A DNA stretch of 6,161 nt from Actinomycetota bacterium (lineage in GTDB: Bacteria; Actinomycetota; Actinomycetes; Nanopelagicales; Nanopelagicaceae): assembly GCA_009700155.1 (NCBI GenBank), contig WLMP01000054.1, forward strand, positions 1-6,161. The letters run 5' to 3'. Position 1 is the first letter of the stretch. Every line of letters begins with the position of its first letter. Shown here piece after piece: positions 1-4,655 of this stretch. The translations under genes were made by a program, and so were the position numbers. The notes under the pieces are model-generated. The model made no database searches. It was not told the origin of the DNA and saw only the letters and a program-made list of their open reading frames with translations.

Positions 1-75
1 ACCAGCGCTGCCTTAAGTTATACTCAACTTCTACCTCTTTATATATTTTTATATATAAAGAACCAAGGAGTGTAA
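1..75 (+). CDS. Possible 3' end of an upstream membrane-protein gene (partial)
   Basis: Frame 1 is open from the window edge to a TAA at 73-75 and would encode 24 residues with a hydrophobic stretch (SYTQLLPLYIFLYI) ending in KNQGV. This resembles the last membrane helix and short tail of an integral membrane protein. Its stop would fall just after the AAGGAG at 65-70, leaving 4 bases before the proposed transporter start at 80, which fits the tight packing elsewhere in the window. The peptide is too short to assign to a family. The hydrophobicity may only reflect TA-rich DNA, because this stretch also contains a perfect inverted repeat. The alternative is a non-coding leader. Confidence 0.3.
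   Translation, partial: TSAALSYTQLLPLYIFLYIKNQGV
37..60. repeat. Perfect AT-rich inverted repeat, 10-bp arms, 4-base loop
   Basis: The left arm CTTTATATAT (37-46) and right arm ATATATAAAG (51-60) are exact reverse complements separated by TTTT (47-50). The repeat ends 4 bases before the AAGGAG ribosome-binding site at 65-70. A TATACT hexamer at 19-24 could be a -10 element that would place the repeat in a short 5' leader. It could be an operator for a dimeric regulator, an mRNA hairpin near the ribosome-binding site, or a chance product of TA-rich sequence. It is not a typical intrinsic terminator because the stem has only one G-C pair. Confidence 0.5.
65..70 (+). promoter_or_regulatory. Shine-Dalgarno site that supports an AUU start at 80
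   Basis: AAGGAG at 65-70 is a near-ideal Shine-Dalgarno sequence. It lies 9 bases upstream of the ATT at 80-82, the first codon after an in-frame TAA (77-79). No comparable site precedes the ATG at 182, where the bases immediately upstream (TATCTACCCAG) contain no purine-rich block. The site therefore favours initiation at 80. Confidence 0.6.
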
Positions 76-79
76 GTAA

Positions 80-1027
80 ATTATCTTCACCGATAAAAAG
101 CGCCGGTTAGAGTTACTCTCTGCTTTCTCAGGAGTACTAATTGCAGTTCAATCACGTATTAATGGCGAACTATCTACCCAGATGGGTGATTCACTTGAGG
201 CGGCTTTAGTATCTTTTGGTAGCGGATTAATCTTTGTCTCACTTATCTCAGCATTTAAAAAGGATGTTAGAGCAGGATTTACTGATATTTTTAAAGCGGT
301 AAAAGATAAATCATTAAGTAGTTGGCGCTTAGGTGCGGGTGTATTAGGTGCATCATTTGTAGCTATGCAAACCCATGTAGTCCCAATTGCTGGTGTTGCC
401 TTATTTACCGTTGCCTCATTAGCTGGGCAAGCTGCAATATCACTTTGGGTTGATCACACCGGCTTAATGGGAAGTGGGAAAAACTTAGTGACTATCCGAC
501 GAGTACTAGCTGCTGTAATTACAGTACTTGCGGTAATTGTTTCTGCTTGGGATAGATTTTCTATGAGTGATTTTTCAATACTTGCAATTTTACTTGCTAT
601 ATTTGCGGGCGGTTTAGTGGGAGTACAACGAGCACTTAATGGTCAGATCAACTTCTACTCAAAGCGCAGCTTTGCTACCTCACAACTTAACTTTATAACT
701 GGAACATCATTTCTTCTTCTTTTACTTATAATCAGATCTATATTTACTGATCACTCAATTATGAACTTTACAACTGGTCCTTGGTGGATGTTTATAGGTG
801 GCTCAATTGGTGTTGTTTACATTGCCTTCTCAGCAGCAGCAGTACAACAACTTGGTGTTTTAGATTTCACCTTATTTAGTGTTGGTGGCATGTTAGTTGG
901 TTCATTACTTATAGATTTAGTTGCCCCAACTGCTGGAACAGTTATCTCTTGGTACTTAATTGCTGGAATACTAATTACATATTTAGGCGTAATTGCAAAT
1001 GGTCAGACCCGACGATCACGGCGATAA
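80..1027 (+). CDS. Two-domain YdcZ-family (DUF606) DMT transporter, probable AUU start
   Basis: This is an inner-membrane protein of the drug/metabolite transporter superfamily, YdcZ branch; the substrate is unknown. Starting at 80 it has 315 residues; starting at the first ATG (182) it has 281. It is an internal duplication. AVQSRINGE (residues 22-30) matches GVQRALNGQ in the second half (about 181-189), and each copy later has an LF-(S/T)-V-x-x-x-x-G helix (about 108-117 and 268-277). The first copy of the VQ-NG motif lies wholly between 80 and 182, so the ATG start would remove a conserved helix. No ATG, GTG or TTG lies in frame between 80 and 182, leaving ATT at 80 with AAGGAG 9 bases upstream as the best start. 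Alternatively ATC at 83 is used, or a mutated or miscalled ATG lies at 80-82. The gene overlaps convergent dedA by 25 bases. The family call is firm and the start is moderately supported. Confidence 0.85.
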   Translation: MIFTDKKRRLELLSAFSGVLIAVQSRINGELSTQMGDSLEAALVSFGSGLIFVSLISAFKKDVRAGFTDIFKAVKDKSLSSWRLGAGVLGASFVAMQTHVVPIAGVALFTVASLAGQAAISLWVDHTGLMGSGKNLVTIRRVLAAVITVLAVIVSAWDRFSMSDFSILAILLAIFAGGLVGVQRALNGQINFYSKRSFATSQLNFITGTSFLLLLLIIRSIFTDHSIMNFTTGPWWMFIGGSIGVVYIAFSAAAVQQLGVLDFTLFSVGGMLVGSLLIDLVAPTAGTVISWYLIAGILITYLGVIANGQTRRSRR

Positions 1028-1611
1028 TTTATTATCGCTGAAATAATTGATCCGGTAATAAAAAATGCAGCTAAGAAGTAAGAGATATCTTTTACCCACT
1101 CTATAGAGCCAGAGTAAAAACCAGCAAGAGTTATACCCACTCCCCAAAGGAGTGCACCTAATGCATTTGCTGATAAAAACTTGTAGTAATTCATCTTTAC
1201 AGTTCCAGCAATTGGGGGCACAAAAGTTCTAACCCACGGGATATATCTTGCAATTACAACTGACCACCAACCGTAGCGCGCATAAAATTTCTCAGATCTA
1301 GCCAACATTCTCATCATGCGAGGTGTATTTCTACGCTCTAAATATGGCCTGCCCAGCTTTCGCCCAATTACATACCCGACCTGATCGCCAATAAATGCTG
1401 CTAAGAAAATTACTGAAATCAAAATAACAATGTTTAAATCATCTCTTGCTGCAGCAACTAAGCCGGCACTAAATAAAAGTGAATCCCCTGGTAGAAAAAA
1501 GCCAATTAATAAGCCAGTTTCGATAAAGATAATGATTCCAATAACTAAATAAAATAAGAATGGTGCTACTGGAGAGAGCTGGGTATCAAAGGATGCAGCG
1601 AAGTTAGACAT
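1003..1611 (-). CDS. dedA: DedA-family membrane protein (VTT/SNARE-associated domain)
   Basis: A polytopic inner-membrane protein of 202 residues, the usual DedA length. The family supports envelope homeostasis, cation/proton-dependent stress tolerance and, in several members, flipping of polyprenyl-phosphate or phospholipid carriers. The motif FIETGLLIGFFLPGD carries E31 and D43. ARYIPWVRTFVPPIAG carries R122 and R128. The E-12-D and R-6-R spacings equal those of the four residues I recall as essential in the E. coli homologues YqjA/YghB (E39, D51, R130, R136), all shifted by 8. GDQVGYVIGRKLGR (75-88) is also typical. The charged tail (YRRDRRV) is probably cytoplasmic. The ATG lies 3 bases after the malic-enzyme stop with no clear ribosome-binding site, so translation is probably coupled. 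It is the last gene of the upp cluster, and its stop lies inside the convergent transporter gene. Substrate specificity cannot be told. Confidence 0.92.
   Translation of the reverse strand: MSNFAASFDTQLSPVAPFLFYLVIGIIIFIETGLLIGFFLPGDSLLFSAGLVAAARDDLNIVILISVIFLAAFIGDQVGYVIGRKLGRPYLERRNTPRMMRMLARSEKFYARYGWWSVVIARYIPWVRTFVPPIAGTVKMNYYKFLSANALGALLWGVGITLAGFYSGSIEWVKDISYFLAAFFITGSIISAIINYRRDRRV
1019..1040. terminator. Inverted repeat at the convergent gene junction, possible two-way terminator
   Basis: GCGATAAT (1021-1028) and ATTATCGC (1031-1038) are perfect reverse complements. One more G-T and one C-G pair (1020/1039 and 1019/1040) extend the stem. The transporter's TAA stop (1025-1027) lies inside it, and dedA ends 16 bases beyond it. 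The place fits a transcript-ending hairpin serving both strands, but neither side has a U-run, so it is not a canonical intrinsic terminator. It may instead protect 3' ends, or be incidental. Confidence 0.4.
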
Positions 1612-1614
1612 TAC

Positions 1615-2991
1615 TTATGAGTTTTTCTTAACCGCAGCAGCAACCTTTTGCACAACATTAAGATCAAAAACACTTGGCACAATAAAATTAGCATTTAATT
1701 GGTCAGCACTAACACAGGAAGCAATCGCATCTGCAGCTCTGATCAACATATCATCGGTAATCTTAGTTATATTTCCATCTAATAAACCCCTAAAGATTCC
1801 TGGGAAAACCAACACATTATTAATTTGATTAGGCTGATCACTTCGCCCAGTTGCAACTACGGCAGCATATTTTCGGGCAATTACCGGGTCAATCTCAGGA
1901 TCAGGATTTGCAAGTGCAAAAACTATTGCATCCTTTGCCATAGATTTAATATCAGCTTCAGTTAAGACATTAGGTGCACTAACACCTATGAAAATGTCAC
2001 AATCCTTCATAGCTTGGGATAATGTGCCAGAAAAATCACCAGGTGAGCAGTTTTCAACAAACCACCTACGCATTGGATCTTTATCACCTTTATCTTTAAA
2101 GACTAAACCATCCTTATCAAAACCAATAATATTTTTAGCACCCTTTGCAACTAATAATCTAGCAACTGCAGTACCGGCCGCACCAACTCCACTTAATACA
2201 ATCTTGGTATCTGCTAAATTCTTTTTAACTAAAGTCAGGGCATTAGTTAGGGCAGCTAAGACCACAATTGCTGTGCCATGTTGATCATCATGAAAGACTG
2301 GTATATCTAATAGGTCACGAAGTCTGGCCTCAATTTCAAAGCAACGTGGGGCTGAGATATCTTCTAAATTAATTCCACCATAAACTGGGGCGATAATTTG
2401 GACTGTTCTAACAATCTCATCTACATCCTGCGTATCAAGACATACTGGCCACGCATCAACATCGGCAAACCTTTTAAATAATGCTGCTTTTCCCTCCATA
2501 ACTGGCAAGGCTGCTCCTGGGCCAATATTTCCTAACCCTAAGACTGCAGAGCCATCAGTAACAACTGCCACCGTATTGCGCTTAATTGTTAATCGTCTTA
2601 AATCCTTTTCATCCTTAGCAATTGCTTGGCTAATTCTGGCAACTCCTGGGGTGTAAGCACGTGATAGATCATCTCGGGTTTTAAGTGGCACTTTTGATGT
2701 TACTTCGATTTTGCCACCTAGATGAAGTAAAAATGTTCGATCTGAAACTTTTCTAACATTTAAATTAGGATTTTTTGATATTGCATCTGTGATTTGTTCA
2801 GCATGGGAAGCATCAATGGCATCACAGGTAACATCTATTACAACTCGATCTAAAACCGATTCCACAACATCTAGTGCGGTAATCGATGCACCCATAGCTA
2901 AAATTGTTTGAGTAATTTGGGCTACGGGTTGAGATGAAACCGCACCATCTACACGAATTGTTATGCCATAACCAGGGCTAGTACTTGCCAT
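1615..2991 (-). CDS. Malic enzyme (probably NAD-dependent) with N-terminal ACT domain
   Basis: A cytosolic enzyme of 458 residues that oxidatively decarboxylates malate to pyruvate and CO2, linking the TCA cycle to pyruvate. Residues about 7-95 look like an ACT domain, usually a small-molecule sensor, although no ligand can be named. The malic N-terminal domain follows, with YTPGVA (catalytic Tyr113), [14 protein letters not shown] (145-158) and MEGKA (catalytic Lys168). The metal-binding acids are E210 and D211 in NLEDI, with D235/D236 in VFHDDQHGT. The NAD(P)-binding domain begins with GVGAAG (268-273). [10 protein letters not shown] (358-367) and [15 protein letters not shown] (384-398) are standard C-terminal motifs. 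D292 after the second strand hints at NAD, but the cofactor is not proven. The ATG directly abuts the upp stop (TAAATG), with only a weak GGTG upstream, suggesting translational coupling. All catalytic residues are present. Confidence 0.94.
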   Translation of the reverse strand: MASTSPGYGITIRVDGAVSSQPVAQITQTILAMGASITALDVVESVLDRVVIDVTCDAIDASHAEQITDAISKNPNLNVRKVSDRTFLLHLGGKIEVTSKVPLKTRDDLSRAYTPGVARISQAIAKDEKDLRRLTIKRNTVAVVTDGSAVLGLGNIGPGAALPVMEGKAALFKRFADVDAWPVCLDTQDVDEIVRTVQIIAPVYGGINLEDISAPRCFEIEARLRDLLDIPVFHDDQHGTAIVVLAALTNALTLVKKNLADTKIVLSGVGAAGTAVARLLVAKGAKNIIGFDKDGLVFKDKGDKDPMRRWFVENCSPGDFSGTLSQAMKDCDIFIGVSAPNVLTEADIKSMAKDAIVFALANPDPEIDPVIARKYAAVVATGRSDQPNQINNVLVFPGIFRGLLDGNITKITDDMLIRAADAIASCVSADQLNANFIVPSVFDLNVVQKVAAAVKKNS

Positions 2992-3630
2992 TTAAACTAC
3001 ACCGTAAAGTCGATCACCAGCATCTCCTAGGCCTGGAACTATGTATCCCTTTTCATTCAATCGCTCATCAAGTGCGCCAGTTACTAACTTTAAATTCAAC
3101 TTACTTTGTGCAAAAGCTTTTTCTAATACTGCAACACCCTCTGGGGCAGATAAGATACAAATTGCAGTTATATCAACAGCGCCTTTTGCTGCTAAGAATT
3201 CAATTGCAGAAACTAATGTGCCACCAGTTGCCAGCATTGGATCCAAGATATAGCACTGACGATTTGTTAAATCCTCCGGTAATCGGTTGGCATAAGTTGA
3301 GGCTTTTAAAGTTTTCTCATCCCGTACCATTCCTAGAAATCCAATCTCAGCAGTTGGCACCAGCCTGCTCATTCCCTCCAGCATGCCAAGTCCTGCTCGC
3401 AAGATCGGCACTACAACTGGAACTGGTTTTGTTATTTGAGCACCATTTGCATTTGCTACTGGGGTTTTAACCGTTACTGGGTGAGTTTTAATCTCACGCA
3501 TAGCTTCATAGGCAAGTAATGTGACAATCTCCTCGGTAAGGCGGCGAAAGGTTGGTGAATCGGTTTTCTCATCACGCAGCACTGTTAACTTGTGTGTGAT
3601 CAGTGGGTGGTCTGCAATATGAATTTTCAT
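2992..3630 (-). CDS. upp: Uracil phosphoribosyltransferase
   Basis: A cytosolic pyrimidine-salvage enzyme converting uracil plus PRPP to UMP and diphosphate. From ATG 3630 it has 212 residues, the family norm (about 208-212). Visible motifs are [14 protein letters not shown] near the start (7-20), [10 protein letters not shown] (74-83), the PRPP loop [12 protein letters not shown] (127-138), and the uracil-binding C-terminus [13 protein letters not shown] (195-207). A TTG at 3664-3666 would add 12 residues (starting [11 protein letters not shown]) not seen in the family. That TTG also coincides with a candidate -35 hexamer, so ATG 3630 is preferred. A -10-like TAGAGT lies 7 bases before the ATG, consistent with a leaderless transcript. 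It heads the minus-strand cluster upp, malic enzyme, dedA, and is divergent from the tadA pair. Confidence 0.95.
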   Translation of the reverse strand: MKIHIADHPLITHKLTVLRDEKTDSPTFRRLTEEIVTLLAYEAMREIKTHPVTVKTPVANANGAQITKPVPVVVPILRAGLGMLEGMSRLVPTAEIGFLGMVRDEKTLKASTYANRLPEDLTNRQCYILDPMLATGGTLVSAIEFLAAKGAVDITAICILSAPEGVAVLEKAFAQSKLNLKLVTGALDERLNEKGYIVPGLGDAGDRLYGVV

Positions 3631-3637
3631 ACCTTTA

Positions 3638-3666
3638 ACTCTACAATCCCTAAGCCCTACTACCAA
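3638..3666 (-). promoter_or_regulatory. Candidate promoter for upp, probably leaderless
   Basis: On the minus strand, TTGGTA (3666-3661) as a -35 and TAGAGT (3643-3638) as a -10 are exactly 17 bases apart. Seven bases then separate the -10 from the upp ATG (3630). Each hexamer matches the sigma-70-type consensus at 4 of 6 positions. The position places the transcript start at or next to the ATG, as in actinobacterial leaderless genes with a TANNNT box. AAAGGT abuts the ATG, too close for normal Shine-Dalgarno use. This is based on pattern only. Confidence 0.45.
3642..3647 (+). promoter_or_regulatory. Candidate -10 element for the tadA-pair transcript
   Basis: TACAAT at 3642-3647 matches the -10 consensus at 5 of 6 positions and is the best plus-strand match in the divergent region. 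It would start a transcript near 3654 with a leader of about 87 bases before ATG 3741. No good -35 hexamer is visible 16-18 bases upstream. It shares two bases with the upp -10 on the other strand. Confidence 0.35.
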
Positions 3667-3724
3667 TTAATGCAGATTAAAGGGAGAATAAGGGGCGAAA
3701 GCCACTTGAGCACAAAAGAGCGCG

Positions 3725-3730
3725 AGGAGG
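3725..3730 (+). promoter_or_regulatory. Strong Shine-Dalgarno for the deaminase-associated gene
   Basis: AGGAGG at 3725-3730, followed by TG, is a full consensus site 10 bases before the ATG at 3741. It is the strongest ribosome-binding site in the window. It fixes the start of this gene and, through the one-base overlap, probably drives translation of tadA as well. Confidence 0.8.
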
Positions 3731-3740
3731 TGTGATCTAA

Positions 3741-4199
3741 ATGTCAGTAGATTTTGGATGTATTGCCTGGCATGAGGATGGCAGATGGGATGCCTCCGCC
3801 CTTAATTCAACCCGAGATATTGGTTTAATTATTGATGCGCTAAAGAGTCAACAAACAAATGGTGGCGCTATTGCATTAATTGCAATCGAAGATGAGTTTG
3901 TAATTATTGGCAGAGTATTAGGAGATCAAATGCAAATGATGATCTCAGATGTTACCTACGCTTTAGATTACGAGGTGGCAGCAGAGCTAGTTGAGATTTT
4001 AGATTTAGAGTTTCCAGAGGATGAGGATGAATCTCAACCAGGTGGAGATATAGATTTACTATCTGATTTAGGTGTAGGTCAGATGGAGTTGCTTGCAATA
4101 TTAGATGACACAGAGTTATATCCAGATGAACAATTAGAGGCAATTGCAAATAGATTAGGTTTTGGTGAACAATTTAATCAGGTGATTGAAAGTAATTAG
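3741..4199 (+). CDS. tRNA adenosine deaminase-associated protein (actinobacterial family)
   Basis: A small acidic, presumably cytosolic protein of 152 residues without membrane segments or a known catalytic motif. It matches the pattern of the family annotated as putative tRNA adenosine deaminase-associated protein: an N-terminal GRWDASALN region (14-22), a central DEFVIIGRV strand region (51-59), the acidic run FPEDEDE (91-97), and a C-terminal helical part with DLGVGQMELLAILDD (109-123), LYPDE (126-130) and NRLGFGEQF (137-145). The family is named for its constant position before tadA; no biochemical role is known to me. Its TAG stop overlaps the tadA GTG by one base, so the two proteins are probably made in fixed ratio, which fits a complex or a chaperone-like partner. 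That role is inferred from context only. Confidence 0.88.
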   Translation: MSVDFGCIAWHEDGRWDASALNSTRDIGLIIDALKSQQTNGGAIALIAIEDEFVIIGRVLGDQMQMMISDVTYALDYEVAAELVEILDLEFPEDEDESQPGGDIDLLSDLGVGQMELLAILDDTELYPDEQLEAIANRLGFGEQFNQVIESN

Positions 4200-4648
4200 T
4201 GAATTACCAAGAGTTAATGCAGCAGGCACTTATGCTCGCAAAAAAGGCAGCAGAACATAATGATGTACCGGTAGGTGCAGTTGTAGTAAATCAAAACGGT
4301 AAAGTTATTGGCCGCGGTAAAAATGAGCGGGAAAAAAATAATGATCCACTAGCTCATGCTGAGTTAATTGCGATTAGAGATGCAGCTTATAATTTAAACT
4401 CATGGCGATTTGATGATGCAACTTTGGTGGTAACTCTTGAGCCATGTGCAATGTGTGCTGGTGCTATTGCCCAAAGTAGATTTACCAGAGTTGTCTTTGG
4501 TGCATTTGATGAAAAGGCGGGGGCAGCAGGATCGGTATGGGATCTAATTCGAGATCCAAGGCTGCCAAATAAAATAGAGGTAATTTCTGGCTTACTCGCA
4601 GATGAGTCTGCCCAGTTACTAAAAGATTTTTTTATAAAAAGGCGCTAA
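4199..4648 (+). CDS. tadA: tRNA-specific adenosine-34 deaminase
   Basis: A zinc enzyme of 149 residues that deaminates adenosine 34 to inosine in tRNA-Arg(ACG), allowing one tRNA to read several CGN codons. The cytidine/deoxycytidylate deaminase fold shows PVGAVVV (24-30), the HAE motif with zinc-binding His53 and catalytic Glu55, and PCAMC (82-86) with zinc-binding Cys83 and Cys86. The C-terminal GLLADESAQLLKDFFIKRR region is the usual tRNA-binding helix ending in basic residues. GTG is chosen as the start because it gives the normal family N-terminus, and the preceding gene's stop overlaps it (TAGTG, 4197-4201). There is no strong ribosome-binding site of its own, which suggests coupling. 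It converges on the permease gene with 7 bases between the stops. All active-site residues are present. Confidence 0.95.
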   Translation: MNYQELMQQALMLAKKAAEHNDVPVGAVVVNQNGKVIGRGKNEREKNNDPLAHAELIAIRDAAYNLNSWRFDDATLVVTLEPCAMCAGAIAQSRFTRVVFGAFDEKAGAAGSVWDLIRDPRLPNKIEVISGLLADESAQLLKDFFIKRR

Positions 4649-4655
4649 TTACTTA

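Noticed and set aside
1..20. A string (AGCGCTGCCTTAAG) reminiscent of the D-stem and anticodon region of a tRNA
   Set aside because: No complementary anticodon stem, T-loop or acceptor stem follows, so there is no tRNA here.
1988..2284. Plus-strand open frame opposite the malic enzyme gene (a second such frame opposite upp at 3041-3253)
   Set aside because: Both are antisense to well-supported genes, have no ribosome-binding site, and give protein sequence unlike any family I recognise.
2985..3470. Long plus-strand open frame opposite upp
   Set aside because: It lies wholly antisense to upp, whose motifs are all intact, and the product is a low-complexity Leu/His/Gln-rich string with no family features.
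3631..3666. N-terminal extension of upp from the TTG at 3664-3666
   Set aside because: The extra 12 residues do not fit the family start, the length from ATG 3630 is normal, and the TTG overlaps a candidate -35 box.
3952..4149. Minus-strand open frame inside the deaminase-associated gene
   Set aside because: The host gene is well supported by motif pattern, ribosome-binding site and tadA overlap. The antisense product is Leu/His/Pro-rich with no features.
4625..4642. T-run followed by A-run at the end of tadA, containing the palindrome TTTTTATAAAAA
   Set aside because: It consists only of A-T pairs, lies within the last tadA codons and would form a very weak stem, so I do not call a terminator.
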